Source: Pseudomonas wuhanensis
Lineage (GTDB): Bacteria; Pseudomonadota; Gammaproteobacteria; Pseudomonadales; Pseudomonadaceae
DNA: 64,000 nt
Reading direction: 5' to 3'
Assembly: GCF_030687395.1 (NCBI RefSeq)
Contig: NZ_CP117430.1
Location: 5,518,001 to 5,582,000 of the forward strand
Below the pieces are notes generated by a model. That model did not search any database, had not been told where the DNA came from, and saw only the letters and a list, made by a program, of their open reading frames with translations. The translations under genes were made by a program, and so were the position numbers. Shown piece by piece: positions 16,553 through 26,191 of this stretch. Numbering within the stretch: position 1 is the stretch's first letter; every line of letters begins with the position of its first letter.

Positions 16553-17455
16553 TCACGCCAATTTACCGTTTCCTTGCACCATCGACGTCCTGGGTTTACG
16601 GAACACCAGCACATTCCCCAACATCACCAACACCAGCCCCACCAGTGCCGGCGCCGTCCATTGATAGCCTTCGGCAAACGCCGACACGTTCAGCGCCACC
16701 ACCGGAAAGAGTACGGTGCAATACGCCGCCCGCTCCGGCCCCATGCGCCCGACCAGCGTCAGGTAGGCGGTGAAGCCGATCACCGAGCCCGGAATCACCA
16801 GGTACAGCAACGAGCCGATGTAGCGGGCATTCCATTCCATGTCGAACGGGATGCCTTTGACCAGGCACCACGCCGACAACATCGCCGCGCCGTAAGCCAT
16901 GCCCCAAGCATTGGTGGTCAGGGGTTTCAGGCCAGCTTTCTGTTGCAAACTCGACAGCATGTTACCCGCCGAGAAACACAAGGTGCCGAGCAACGCCAAG
17001 CCCAATCCGAGCAAGGTTTCGGGGCTGGCGGTATGACCGGCCAGCTCTGGCCAGAACAACAGGCCCAATCCGAGCAACCCCAGTGCACCGCCCATCAGTA
17101 CATTGCGAGCGATTTTCTGACCGAAAAACACCCGTGCGTTGAAGGCATTCCACAGGGTGGCGGTGGAAAACACCACGGCGACCAGACCGCTGGGGATCCA
17201 CTGGCTGGCGGTGAGGAAACACATGAAATTGATGCAGAACAGGCACAGGCCCTGAGCCAGGCAAATCAGATGCCCGCGACGGTTCATCACCTGCAAGCGC
17301 CGGCTGAGCAGCAACAGCGCGAACAGCACCAACGCGGCGAGGCCAAAGCGATAGACGATCGACACCGGAATCGCCACCACGCCCAGTTGCCATTTCAAGG
17401 CAATCCAGGTGGTGCCCCAGATCAGCACGGTCAATAAATACAACGAAAGGTTCAT
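16553..17455 (-). CDS. EamA/DMT-family exporter
   Basis: The 300-residue protein starts at ATG 17455 with GGAGC upstream; the longer open frame would run across a REP element and was rejected. Ten membrane helices in two EamA repeats are apparent (first beginning LYLLTVLIWGTTWIALKW, second from about residue 150). The family exports amino acids or other small metabolites through the inner membrane. It is divergent from the AraC-type regulator gene, which may control it. Confidence 0.85.
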   Translation of the reverse strand: MNLSLYLLTVLIWGTTWIALKWQLGVVAIPVSIVYRFGLAALVLFALLLLSRRLQVMNRRGHLICLAQGLCLFCINFMCFLTASQWIPSGLVAVVFSTATLWNAFNARVFFGQKIARNVLMGGALGLLGLGLLFWPELAGHTASPETLLGLGLALLGTLCFSAGNMLSSLQQKAGLKPLTTNAWGMAYGAAMLSAWCLVKGIPFDMEWNARYIGSLLYLVIPGSVIGFTAYLTLVGRMGPERAAYCTVLFPVVALNVSAFAEGYQWTAPALVGLVLVMLGNVLVFRKPRTSMVQGNGKLA

Positions 17456-17490
17456 GGCGACAGCTCCGGGATGGGCAATGCTGTTTACTT

Positions 17491-17602
17491 TGGGGCGAGC
17501 GAGCTTGCTCGCGCTTGAGTGCATAGCGCTCACAAAACTGGCGAAATTTGCCAGGACTTGGGGGCCGCTACGCAGCCCAGCGCGAGCAAGCTCGCTCGCC
17601 AC
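17491..17602 (+). repeat. REP palindrome pair
   Basis: Facing units tggggcgagcgagcttgctc and gcgagcaagctcgctcgcca flank an 80-base spacer that itself contains ggcgaaatttgcc. It lies between the EamA exporter and AraC regulator genes. Confidence 0.85.
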
Positions 17603-17739
17603 AGTGCATTGCCTGATTAGGGGGCCAGTGTGCTGCGCCAATCGTGGGCGCACTTGCATAAACTTGCGCTTTTGTCGGCCGGCGGGCTGGCAGGCCAACG
17701 TCTACGGAGTAGGATGCAAAGCGTTGGAGAGAACCGATC

Positions 17740-18615
17740 ATGGCCGCACTGGAAACCCTGCAAGTCTTTCAAGCGCTTAACCGCTCGCCCAATGCTCGTC
17801 TGGAGCACAGCGCCGAGCTCGGTGACGGCATGGCTGCAGCTTTGTGGAACAACCACCATGATGCCCAGGACTACGAAGCGCCGAGCCATCACACCCTGTC
17901 GTGCTATATCGCCGGCGGCACCGGCACCTTTCGCCGCGACCAGCCCGGCACCAAGGGCGGCCCGGACAAGCTGTGCATCTTGCCGGCCGACCATCAGTCA
18001 GGCTGGGTGATCAATGGCGATATTCGCCTGGCCCACCTGTATTTCAGCCCCGAACAATTTGCCCTGGGCTGCGTCACGCTGCTGGATCGTGAACCGCGGG
18101 AATTGCAGTTGCGCGAGCGCACCTTCCTCGAAGACCCGCAGCAGGCCCGGCGCTTTCGGCAGTTGATCGCCCTCAACTGGGACGAACCGGGCGAACGCCT
18201 GCTCACCAGTAGCCTGGCCCATGAAATGCTTAGCCATGCCCTGCTCAGCCAGGTTGGCGTGCGCCAGGGCTTGCGCCTCAAGGGTGGGTTGGCGGCGCAT
18301 CAGCGGCGGCAGTTGGTGGAGTTCATCGACCATCAAATGGCCGAAGCGATCAGCCTCGGGCAGTTGGCGGCGTTGTGTGCGCTGTCGGAATACCACTTTG
18401 CACGGATGTTTCGTGTGAGCTTCGGTTTGCCGCCGCATCAGTATGTGCTGGCGCGGCGGTTGAGCCGCGCGCGGGAGCTGTTGCGCGGGACGTCGCAGCC
18501 ACTGGGGGATATTGCGTTGGCCTGTGGGTTTGCCAGTGCGAGCCATTTCACCAATCGGTTTCGCCAGGCGCTGGGTGGCACGCCTGGGGAATATCGGCAG
18601 GCGTTTTTGCGCTAG
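17740..18615 (+). CDS. AraC-family transcriptional regulator
   Basis: The 291-residue protein has a C-terminal AraC/XylS DNA-binding domain (about residues 190-290) with two helix-turn-helix units, LGQLAALCALSEYHFARMF and LGDIALACGFASASHFTNRF, followed by GGTPGEYRQ. The N-terminal 180 residues form a cupin-like sensing domain. The effector is unknown. Divergent placement beside the EamA exporter gene suggests it regulates that transporter; this is inferred. Confidence 0.87.
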   Translation: MAALETLQVFQALNRSPNARLEHSAELGDGMAAALWNNHHDAQDYEAPSHHTLSCYIAGGTGTFRRDQPGTKGGPDKLCILPADHQSGWVINGDIRLAHLYFSPEQFALGCVTLLDREPRELQLRERTFLEDPQQARRFRQLIALNWDEPGERLLTSSLAHEMLSHALLSQVGVRQGLRLKGGLAAHQRRQLVEFIDHQMAEAISLGQLAALCALSEYHFARMFRVSFGLPPHQYVLARRLSRARELLRGTSQPLGDIALACGFASASHFTNRFRQALGGTPGEYRQAFLR

Positions 18616-18653
18616 CGCTGCAATCCATTGGTTTTCGGTGCCTGTGCAGCCGC

Positions 18654-18738
18654 CTTCGCGAGCAAGCCCGCTCCCACAGGTGACCGCGTTCTCTCAGAGG
18701 AATGCGGTTGAATATGGGAGCGGGCTTGCTCGCGAAGA
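18654..18738 (+). repeat. REP palindrome pair
   Basis: Units cttcgcgagcaagcccgctc and gagcgggcttgctcgcgaag are perfect inverted copies separated by about 45 bases. They lie between the AraC regulator gene and the fecI operon. Confidence 0.85.
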
Positions 18739-18810
18739 ACGATGACGCGGCTTCCGGACCAGAAAAACCGACCAAGAGCCGATTGCCGGATCCAGCCCCC
18801 GCCCCTACAA

Positions 18811-18830
18811 TGCGAACAATTCTTGTTCTC
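18811..18830 (+). promoter_or_regulatory. Candidate Fur box upstream of fecI
   Basis: The palindrome GAACAATTCTTGTTC (18814-18828) lies about 35 bases before the sigma-factor start. It resembles degenerate Pseudomonas Fur sites, and iron-starvation sigma genes of this type are usually repressed by Fur-Fe(II). Weak by sequence alone. Confidence 0.45.
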
Positions 18831-18862
18831 TAACGTATCGAAATACGTCCGGAGCGGTTCCG

Positions 18863-19351
18863 TTGTCGTCAGCCTCTACCGTCGAAGTCCTTTATCACGC
18901 CCATCACAACTGGCTCACCGGTTGGCTGCGGCGCAAACTCGGCTGCCCTGACAGCGCCGCGGATCTGGCTCAGGACACATTCATTCGAGTGCTGACGGCA
19001 CGGGAAACGCCCCATATCATCGAGCCGCGGGCGTTCCTCACCACCATCGCCAAGCGCGTGCTGTTCAATCATTACCGTCGTCAGGATCTGGAGCGCGCCT
19101 ACCTCGATGCGCTGGCGCAGATGCCGGAAATCGTCGCGCCGTCGGAGGAGGACCGGGCGATCATCCTGCAAACGTTGATGGAGCTCGACCAGCTGCTAGA
19201 CGGCCTGCCACGCCTGGTCAAACGCGCCTTTTTGTTGGCTCAGCTCGATGGTTTGACTTATCCACAGATCGCCACCGAACTGGGCATTTCCATTGCCACC
19301 GTCAAACGGCACCTAAACAAAGCGGCGATGCGCTGCTACTTCGCACGATGA
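18863..19351 (+). CDS. fecI: ECF sigma factor FecI
   Basis: The 162-residue ECF sigma factor has region 2 (DLAQDTFIRVLTARE, about residues 35-50) and region 4 with the helix-turn-helix LTYPQIATELGISIATVKRH (about 130-150). The start is a TTG at 18863 with GGAG nine bases upstream; no in-frame ATG fits as well. In the Fec system the sigma factor is released by FecR when the outer-membrane receptor binds ferric citrate, and then transcribes fecA. The stop overlaps the fecR start by four bases. Confidence 0.88.
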   Translation: MSSASTVEVLYHAHHNWLTGWLRRKLGCPDSAADLAQDTFIRVLTARETPHIIEPRAFLTTIAKRVLFNHYRRQDLERAYLDALAQMPEIVAPSEEDRAIILQTLMELDQLLDGLPRLVKRAFLLAQLDGLTYPQIATELGISIATVKRHLNKAAMRCYFAR

Positions 19352-20286
19352 ACAGCCCTGCGGATTTTTCCTCTCAAGTCGCCGAGCAGGCCGTGCACTG
19401 GTGGATGGAAATCCAGCAAGGGCCGTTGAGCCCGCGCCAGCAAATCGCCTGGCAGCAATGGCTCGATGCTCACGGTGAACATCGACGGGCCTGGGAACAC
19501 ATTCAGCGGGTCAATCAACGCTTGCGCGGGTTGTCTTCACCACTGGCCCATGCCGCCCTCAACGCACCAAAATCCGCCGGCCGTCGTCAGGCGTTGAAGC
19601 TGTTGCTGATTCTCGGTGCGGGTTCGGCGGTCACCTGGGCCATGCGCGAGCACAATCCGCTGACGCCGTTGCTGGCCGACTACCGCAGCCCGATCGGCCA
19701 GCGACGTAAAGTGTCGCTCGGTGATGGCAGCCAAGTGCAGCTCAACACCGCCAGTTCGGTCGATGTGCGAGTCGACGGTCAGCAGCGGCTGATCCGCTTG
19801 TTTGAGGGCGAGATGTTGCTGACCGCCGCCCAAGCGTTTCAAGTACAGACCGCACAAGGCCTGTTGAAAACCCAAGGCGGACGGCTGAACGTGCGGCAGT
19901 TTGCCGATCACACTCACGTGGCGGTGTTCGAAGGCAGCATCGAATTGACGCCCCATGGCGGCGCACCGCTGATGCTGCAAACCGCCCGACAGTTGAGCTT
20001 CGGCGCACGCGGCATCAGCGCTCCCTTGCCACTGGACGCCAACAACGGCGCCTGGGTCGACGGCATGCTGGTGGCCGCGCACATGCGCCTGGGAGATTTC
20101 CTCGATGAACTCGGTCGCTATCGCCGGGGGCAGCTCAAGTGCGCGACGAATGTTGCCGATCTGCTGATCTCCGGGACTTATCCACTGGACAACAGCGAGC
20201 GGATTCTTGATCTGCTGGAAATCAGTTTGCCGGTGAAGGTGAGGCGTTTTACCCGGTATTGGGTGACGGTTGAGGCACGGGCCTGA
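19348..20286 (+). CDS. fecR: Sigma regulator FecR
   Basis: The 312-residue protein has an N-terminal cytoplasmic anti-sigma domain (residues 1-80, AVHWWMEIQQGPLSPRQQIAWQQWLDAH cut here for length). A single membrane helix (LLLILGAGSAVTWAM, about 87-102) and a periplasmic FecR domain with the signature RRKVSLGDGSQVQLNTASS follow. It transmits the ligand-loaded state of the TonB receptor to FecI. The ATGA overlap with fecI indicates translational coupling. Confidence 0.9.
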   Translation: MNSPADFSSQVAEQAVHWWMEIQQGPLSPRQQIAWQQWLDAHGEHRRAWEHIQRVNQRLRGLSSPLAHAALNAPKSAGRRQALKLLLILGAGSAVTWAMREHNPLTPLLADYRSPIGQRRKVSLGDGSQVQLNTASSVDVRVDGQQRLIRLFEGEMLLTAAQAFQVQTAQGLLKTQGGRLNVRQFADHTHVAVFEGSIELTPHGGAPLMLQTARQLSFGARGISAPLPLDANNGAWVDGMLVAAHMRLGDFLDELGRYRRGQLKCATNVADLLISGTYPLDNSERILDLLEISLPVKVRRFTRYWVTVEARA

Positions 20287-20308
20287 ATCTTGATCAACGC
20301 ACATCACC

Positions 20309-20338
20309 TGTGGCGAGGGAGCTTGCTCCCTCGCCACA
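20309..20338 (+). repeat. Single perfect REP hairpin between fecR and fecA
   Basis: The 30-base sequence is a perfect palindrome of the tgtggcgagggagc type. It sits between regulator and receptor genes and could attenuate read-through so that fecA is driven mainly by its own FecI-dependent promoter. Confidence 0.85.
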
Positions 20339-20436
20339 AAAGCCAACCTGCGTCACCCCAGCGTGAGCCGTTTTTCAGATCTGGCGTGACAGAGAAGGAA
20401 AGCCCCCTTGATTCAACCTTCTCAGGATCGCCCTCC

Positions 20437-22770
20437 ATGCAACTCACCCGCGTCACACCGCTGACCCGCACCTTGCGCCAACTCTTGCTGGGCGTCAGCC
20501 TGAGCTTCGGCGTTCTGCCACTGGTGCACGCCGCTGATGCCAAGCCGTATCACATCGCACCGTCCTCGCTGGAGAGTGCACTTAACCAATTCGGCCGTGA
20601 AGCCGGCGTGCTGATCTCCTTTGGCTCACAAGTCACCAGCGGTGTGCAAAGTCGCGGCCTGGAAGGCAACTACACCCCTTCGCAGGGCTTGAACGCGCTG
20701 CTCGAAGGCACCGGCCTGCAAGCCCGCGCCGAGGGCGATAATGCCTTCAGCCTGCAACCGGCGGGTGATGCGACGCTGGAGCTGGACACCTCTAAAGTGG
20801 TCGGCGACTGGCTTGGCGATGCGGCGCAAACCAACGTCTTCGAACACCCCGGCGCTCGCGACGTGATCCGCCGCGAAGCATTCGAACGCCAGGGCGCGAC
20901 TCAGGCCAGGGATGTGCTCAACCGCATGCCCGGGGTCAATGCGCCGGACAACAACGGCACTGGCAGCCATGACATGGCACTGAACTTCGGCATTCGCGGG
21001 CTCAACCCACGGCTGGCTTCACGCTCCACGGTATTGATGGACGGCATTCCGGTGCCCTTCGCCCCTTATGGTCAGCCGCAGCTTTCATTCGCGCCGATCA
21101 GCATGGGCAACATGGACGCGGTCGACGTGGTGCGCGGCGGCGGTGCGGTGCGCTACGGTCCGCAGAACGTCGGCGGTGTGGTCAACTTCGTGACCCGCGC
21201 CATTCCCGATGAGCCGACGGTCAAGGGCGGCTTCCAGACCGAAACCAGCCCATCGTCCAGCCATGACGGCTTCAAAACCACCGGCAATTTGCTGGCCGGC
21301 GGTACGGCCGATAACGGTCTGGGCGGCGCGATTCTGTACTCGGGCACCCGCGGTGGCGACTGGCGCGAACACAGCGACACCGAAATCGACGACCTGATCC
21401 TCAAGGGCAAATACCAGCTTGATGACGCCAACAGCTTCAACGCCATGGCCCAATATTACGAAGGCAAGGCCGACATGCCCGGCGGCCTGAACGTCGCCGA
21501 TTACGACGCCGATCCGTACCAGTCGACCCGCCCGAAAGACCAGTTCTGGGGCCGCCGCACGATGTTCAACTTCGGCTATCGCTATCAGGAAGATCGCCGC
21601 GAGTTCACCGCCAATACCTTCTTCACCAAGACCCTGCGCAGCGGTTATCTGGACCAGGGCACGTTCCTTTCACTGTCGCCACGCGAGTATTGGGTACGTG
21701 GCCTGGAAACCCGTTTCGCCCAAGGCTTCGATCTCGGCCAGACCAGCCATGAAGTCGGCGTCGGCTATCGCTACATCAACGAAGCCGGCCACGAACTGCG
21801 CTACCGCACGCCGATCGCCAGCAACGAATATCCGACCACCAACAGCCGCAACGACCGCGATACGCGGGGCGGCACCGAGGCCAATGCGTTCTTCGTCGAC
21901 GACCGGATCGATATCGGCAAGTGGACGATCACGCCGGGCATCCGCTACGAAATGATCGAGTCGCAGCAGACCAACAACCTGACCAACGTGAAATACAAGG
22001 GTGACTACAACACCGCCCTGCCGGCGCTGAACGTGCTCTATCACCTGACCGACAGCTGGAACCTCTACGCCAACACCGAAGGCTCATTTGGCAGCGTGCA
22101 GTACAGCCAGATGCCCAACCGGGTGACCAGCGGCGAAGTCAAACCGGAGAAGGCGCGCACCTGGGAGCTGGGTACCCGGTACGACAACGGCGCCTTGCGG
22201 GCAGAGATTGGTGCGTTCCTGATCAACTTCGATAACCAGTATGAAAGCAATCAAACCAACGACTCGGTGATCGCCCGAGGTGAAACACGTCATCAAGGCA
22301 TCGAAACCAGCATCAATTACGCCCTCGACGACTTGAGCCCGGCGCTGGCCGGTTTCGATGTGTACGCAACTTACGCCTATGTTGACGCGAGCATCCGCGA
22401 AGACGGGCCGAACAAGGGCAATCGCGTGCCGTTCTCTTCGAAACACAAAGGCACGCTCGGCGTCGGTTATACCGAAGGCGCGTGGAAACTGAATCTGGAC
22501 AGCAGCTATCAGAGTGATCAGTTCGCTGACAACGCCAATACCTCGGCCGAAAGCGCCGATGGCAGCACCGGCAAGATTCCGGGGTATATGTTGTTCAGCA
22601 GCCGTGCGGCGTATGACTTCGGGCCGAAGTTGTCGGACCTGAACGTGGCGGTGGGGGTGAAGAACATCTTCAACCACCAGTACTTCACCCGCTCGTTCGA
22701 TGACAACAATAAAGGCAAGTACGTGGGGGAACCGCGGACGGTGTATGTGCAGACTTCAATCGCGTTTTGA
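20437..22770 (+). CDS. fecA: TonB-dependent ferric dicitrate receptor FecA
   Basis: The 777-residue outer-membrane receptor starts at ATG 20437 after an AGGA site; the frame extends upstream through the REP but has no ribosome site there. Order: signal peptide (residues 1-31, ending PLVHAADA); STN signalling domain (about 32-105, SLESALNQFGREAGVLISFG) needed for FecR-FecI control; plug (about 125-250) with VRGGGAVRYGPQNVGGVVNF, a motif typical of FecA; 22-strand barrel; terminal strand ending TVYVQTSIAF with C-terminal Phe. Substrate ferric citrate is assigned from the FecA-like plug and the fecIR context. Confidence 0.88.
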   Translation: MQLTRVTPLTRTLRQLLLGVSLSFGVLPLVHAADAKPYHIAPSSLESALNQFGREAGVLISFGSQVTSGVQSRGLEGNYTPSQGLNALLEGTGLQARAEGDNAFSLQPAGDATLELDTSKVVGDWLGDAAQTNVFEHPGARDVIRREAFERQGATQARDVLNRMPGVNAPDNNGTGSHDMALNFGIRGLNPRLASRSTVLMDGIPVPFAPYGQPQLSFAPISMGNMDAVDVVRGGGAVRYGPQNVGGVVNFVTRAIPDEPTVKGGFQTETSPSSSHDGFKTTGNLLAGGTADNGLGGAILYSGTRGGDWREHSDTEIDDLILKGKYQLDDANSFNAMAQYYEGKADMPGGLNVADYDADPYQSTRPKDQFWGRRTMFNFGYRYQEDRREFTANTFFTKTLRSGYLDQGTFLSLSPREYWVRGLETRFAQGFDLGQTSHEVGVGYRYINEAGHELRYRTPIASNEYPTTNSRNDRDTRGGTEANAFFVDDRIDIGKWTITPGIRYEMIESQQTNNLTNVKYKGDYNTALPALNVLYHLTDSWNLYANTEGSFGSVQYSQMPNRVTSGEVKPEKARTWELGTRYDNGALRAEIGAFLINFDNQYESNQTNDSVIARGETRHQGIETSINYALDDLSPALAGFDVYATYAYVDASIREDGPNKGNRVPFSSKHKGTLGVGYTEGAWKLNLDSSYQSDQFADNANTSAESADGSTGKIPGYMLFSSRAAYDFGPKLSDLNVAVGVKNIFNHQYFTRSFDDNNKGKYVGEPRTVYVQTSIAF

Positions 22771-22801
22771 TTACTGACCACGGGTCTGAGGTCGGACCTA
22801 T

Positions 22802-22934
22802 TGTGGCGAGGGAGCTTGCTCCCGCTCGGCTGCGAAGCAGTCGTAAAACCTGCTGACGAGATTTGCCTGACACACCGCACTGGATGGTTTGGGGGCCGCT
22901 TCGCACCCCAGCGGGAGCAAGCTCCCTCGCCACA
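22802..22934 (+). repeat. REP palindrome pair downstream of fecA
   Basis: Facing units tgtggcgagggagcttgctc and gagcaagctccctcgccaca are separated by about 90 bases with a second short inverted pair. They lie between the fecA stop and its terminator. Confidence 0.85.
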
Positions 22935-22976
22935 GGCTCCATGGCACCACAGGAGCCGGCGAATACCAGAAACAAG

Positions 22977-23006
22977 AACGGGCCTGCATAAGCAGGCCCG
23001 TTTTTT
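22977..23006 (+). terminator. Rho-independent terminator after fecA
   Basis: An 11-base-pair stem (AACGGGCCTGC / GCAGGCCCGTT) with an ATAA loop is followed by six T. It ends the fecA transcript and, by its symmetry, may also serve the leftward HPF-family gene. Confidence 0.88.
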
Positions 23007-23046
23007 AGGTGGAGAGAAAGTAGGAAGGTAAAAAGTGAATCAGGCC

Positions 23047-23454
23047 TCAGCCGTTTTGTGCAGCCTGTTCGTTCTCGAGAAACTCGTCTTCCAGCAGCGC
23101 ATCGGCAGTAGGCCTTTCGAACGGCACCACAGCGGCACGTGGTTTGCCCCGCAGTTTGCCGAACAGATGTTCAAGCGCATGTTCGAGTTTTTCGGCCGCA
23201 CCGTCGATCGCCAGTTCCAGGTTAGCGGCTTTATGGGTGACAGAAATCGGTTGGTGGCCTTTTGGCCTCGCTTCCAGCTGGCAGCGTATATCGTGGGGAC
23301 CGAGCTTGTCGCCGTTCTCGTCCCGCAGATGGACCTCGACGCGGGTCAGGTCCTCCTCATAACGTTCGAGCGTGCTCTCAATGGTAGTACGTACCCACTC
23401 CTCCAGTCGGATGCTGCTTTGAATATGGTTATCGCTATTGACTTGGATTTGCAT
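23047..23454 (-). CDS. HPF/RaiA-family ribosome-associated protein
   Basis: The 135-residue protein starts MQIQVNSDNHIQSS and contains the sigma-54 modulation/S30EA fold (beta-alpha-beta-beta-beta-alpha, about residues 1-100), with RVEVHLRDENGDKLG and CQLEARPKGHQPI strands. Family members bind the 30S decoding site and silence or dimerise ribosomes in slow growth. The long acidic C-terminal tail (residues 105-135) is unlike classic short HPF. Located alone between fecA and the serine module. Confidence 0.8.
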   Translation of the reverse strand: MQIQVNSDNHIQSSIRLEEWVRTTIESTLERYEEDLTRVEVHLRDENGDKLGPHDIRCQLEARPKGHQPISVTHKAANLELAIDGAAEKLEHALEHLFGKLRGKPRAAVVPFERPTADALLEDEFLENEQAAQNG

Positions 23455-23668
23455 AGTTCCATCCCTTATTTCAGCTAGCTCGCGAGAGGCCCTTCGGCTG
23501 GCCCTTGGGCTTCATCACCGTGACCTCTTGGTTACACAATCGGTGTGTGCGCAGAACATTTCAACCCCTAAAGAAAGATAAATTCTCATACGCAAAAAAA
23601 GCCGGACAAGAAGCAAAAGCGCTGTTAAGGTCGGGAGTTGGGTCGCCTCGCTCTTTTGTCATAATTGC

Positions 23669-24616
23669 TCACATCTGCCGCTCCGCCAGCGGGTGCAGGC
23701 TACGAAATATCCCCGCCTCCTCCACCAGCCAGTCATGCACCGCGCGTACACCCGGATGACTCAGCGCGCCCGGCGCATAGAGCAGCACGTAACGCTTGTG
23801 ATTGGGCACCGCCAGGCCAAACGGCACGATCAACGTCCCGCGCTCCAGTTCATCGTTGAGCAGCGTTCGCCGCGCAATCGCCACGCCCATCCCGGCAATC
23901 GCCGCTTCGATGGTCAGGTGATTGCGATTGAAGGTATGCCCGCGCCGTACATCCGCGCCCTCGAAGCCGATGGCGTTGAGATAAAACTCCCATTCCGCGT
24001 ACTCGTAACTGCCGCGCCAGGCGGTGATGTCGTGCAGCAACGGAAAATGCACCAGGTCCGCCGGGCCATGCAGTGGCGGCCTTCCGCGCAACAGGTTGGG
24101 GGCACACACCGGAAAGATCTGCTCATCCAGCAAGGCTGTGGATAACAATCCGGGGTAGCTGCCGTCGTTCAGGTCAATCGCCAGATCGAAGTCGCCTTCG
24201 TGCAACGGAACACTGCTGTCCTCAGCCACCAGCCGCAGCTGAATATCCGGAAAGCGCTGCTGCAAACGCGGCAACCTGGGGGTCAGCCATTTGCTCAGGA
24301 ACGAGGGAATTGAGCGCAACCGCAAAATCCCGCTGATCATTCCCGCATCCAGTCGTCGCAATTCCGCATCAATGCTGCCGTAGGCCTCGTTGACGGTGAT
24401 AGCCAATCGCTGGCCTTCGGCGCTCAATTCCACGCCCCGGGCGCGACGATGAAACAGGCGAAAACCTAGCCGCTCTTCCAGTTGGCGAATTTGCTGACTG
24501 ACCGCCCCCGGCGTGATGTGCAGTTCTTCGGCGCAACGGGTGAAGGACAAGTGCCGCGCGGCACACGAAAACACGTGCAGCCAGACGTAGGTCTGGGCGT
24601 GCAATTGGCGACTCAT
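23669..24616 (-). CDS. LysR-type regulator of the serine utilisation genes
   Basis: The 315-residue protein has an N-terminal helix-turn-helix (residues 15-60, LSFTRCAEELHITPGAVSQQ, then FRLFHRRARGVELSAEG) of the GcvA/DsdC subgroup and a substrate-binding domain (about 95-300). It is divergent from the serine dehydratase and transporter genes with a 135-base gap, so it probably controls them in response to serine. That target is inferred. Confidence 0.85.
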   Translation of the reverse strand: MSRQLHAQTYVWLHVFSCAARHLSFTRCAEELHITPGAVSQQIRQLEERLGFRLFHRRARGVELSAEGQRLAITVNEAYGSIDAELRRLDAGMISGILRLRSIPSFLSKWLTPRLPRLQQRFPDIQLRLVAEDSSVPLHEGDFDLAIDLNDGSYPGLLSTALLDEQIFPVCAPNLLRGRPPLHGPADLVHFPLLHDITAWRGSYEYAEWEFYLNAIGFEGADVRRGHTFNRNHLTIEAAIAGMGVAIARRTLLNDELERGTLIVPFGLAVPNHKRYVLLYAPGALSHPGVRAVHDWLVEEAGIFRSLHPLAERQM

Positions 24617-24751
24617 TGTTTAGTCCTGCTAAAGGCTGTCTTAGGAAGTTTCGTTGGTCACGTAGGACCGAGGTAGGCAGTATCGCCGACATTGCGCTTG
24701 GCCTACAAAAATGGCGGCGATTCCTCTTCCATTGCTTGTATAGGCTTTAGC

Positions 24752-26128
24752 ATGGCTATCAGTGTTTTCGATCTCTTCAAAGTCGGCATCGGTCCGTCCA
24801 GTTCCCACACCGTCGGCCCTATGCGTGCCGCCGCGACCTTCGCCCAGGCACTGATTGACCAGGGTTTACTGGCCGACGTACGGCGGGTAGAAATCCGCCT
24901 TTATGGTTCGCTTTCGGCCACCGGCGTCGGCCACGCGACCGACCGTGCCTGCATCATGGGCCTGATGGGCGAATGGCCAGACAGTATTGATCCGAACTCA
25001 ATCGACAGCCGAATCCAGCATCTGCGCGAAACAGGCGAATTGTCCCTGGCCGGCAAATCGACCATTGCGTTCAACTGGCAGCACGACCTCCTGCTGCTCG
25101 ACGAGAGCCTGTCCTACCACCCAAACGCCATGTCCCTGACAGCCTTCGGCGAAACCGGTGAGCTGTTCGAGCAGACGTACTACTCGGTAGGCGGTGGTTT
25201 CATCATCGAGGCGGCCGAAGCCGAGTCTGGCATTGCCCCTTCCAGCGACGTAGTGCTGCCGTACGATTTTTCCAGCGCCGCCGAGTTGCTCAAGCTCTGT
25301 AACCAGCACGGTCTGCGGGTTTCCGAGCTGATGATGGCCAATGAACGGGCCTGGCGCAGCGACGCCGAGATCCGCCAAGGGTTGCTGCATATCTGGTCGG
25401 TGATGCGCGAGTGCGTCGAGCAAGGTCTGCGTCACGAAGGCATCCTGCCCGGCGGTCTGAATGTTCCGCGCCGCGCCGCGAAATTGCACCGCAGTCTGTT
25501 GGAAATCGGCAAACCGAATGTCATCAGCTCCACCCTGTCGGCCATGGAGTGGGTCAACCTGTTCGCCCTCGCCGTAAATGAAGAAAACGCGGCTGGCGGA
25601 CGCATGGTGACCGCGCCTACAAACGGGGCGGCGGGGATCATTCCGGCCGTGCTGCACTACTACATGAAATTCAACCCGGATGCGTCGGACGATGACGTCG
25701 TAGCGTTCTTTTTGGGCGCTGCGGCCGTAGGCATTCTCTGCAAGAAAAACGCCTCGATCTCTGGCGCCGAAGTCGGCTGCCAGGGTGAGGTCGGTTCCGC
25801 GTGCGCCATGGCCGCCGCAGGTTTGGCGGACGTGCTCGGCGCCACCCCGGAGCAACTGGAAAACGCCGCCGAAATCGGCTTGGAACACAACCTCGGCCTG
25901 ACCTGCGATCCGGTCGGCGGCCTGGTGCAAGTGCCGTGCATCGAGCGCAACGCAATTGCTGCCGTGAAGGCAATCAACGCCACGCAAATGGCCCTGCGCG
26001 GCGACGGCAAACACTTCATTTCCCTGGACCGGGTGATCCGCACCATGCGCGATACCGGCGCCGACATGCACGACAAATACAAAGAAACTTCACGGGGCGG
26101 CCTGGCGGTGAGCTGGGTGGAGTGCTGA
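24752..26128 (+). CDS. sdaA: L-serine dehydratase (L-serine ammonia-lyase, iron-sulfur type)
   Basis: The 458-residue protein converts L-serine to pyruvate and ammonia in the cytosol. It begins [20 protein letters not shown], the hallmark of single-chain SdaA/SdaB enzymes. The alpha domain holds the cysteines for an oxygen-labile [4Fe-4S] cluster in [19 protein letters not shown] and [14 protein letters not shown]. The serine-binding [13 protein letters not shown] block is near residue 290. The start at 24752 matches the family N-terminus; the upstream in-frame ATG at 24692 was rejected. The transporter gene follows after 63 bases, making a serine uptake and degradation unit. Confidence 0.92.
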   Translation: MAISVFDLFKVGIGPSSSHTVGPMRAAATFAQALIDQGLLADVRRVEIRLYGSLSATGVGHATDRACIMGLMGEWPDSIDPNSIDSRIQHLRETGELSLAGKSTIAFNWQHDLLLLDESLSYHPNAMSLTAFGETGELFEQTYYSVGGGFIIEAAEAESGIAPSSDVVLPYDFSSAAELLKLCNQHGLRVSELMMANERAWRSDAEIRQGLLHIWSVMRECVEQGLRHEGILPGGLNVPRRAAKLHRSLLEIGKPNVISSTLSAMEWVNLFALAVNEENAAGGRMVTAPTNGAAGIIPAVLHYYMKFNPDASDDDVVAFFLGAAAVGILCKKNASISGAEVGCQGEVGSACAMAAAGLADVLGATPEQLENAAEIGLEHNLGLTCDPVGGLVQVPCIERNAIAAVKAINATQMALRGDGKHFISLDRVIRTMRDTGADMHDKYKETSRGGLAVSWVEC

Positions 26129-26191
26129 GGAGCACTCCCTGATCGTCCGCAATACGTGAGCCCGAGCAAGAATAATAACGAGGCCAAAACG

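Noticed and set aside
24998..26071. Leftward 357-codon frame inside the serine dehydratase gene
   Set aside because: The plus-strand frame encodes the complete enzyme with cluster cysteines; the opposite frame is a composition effect.
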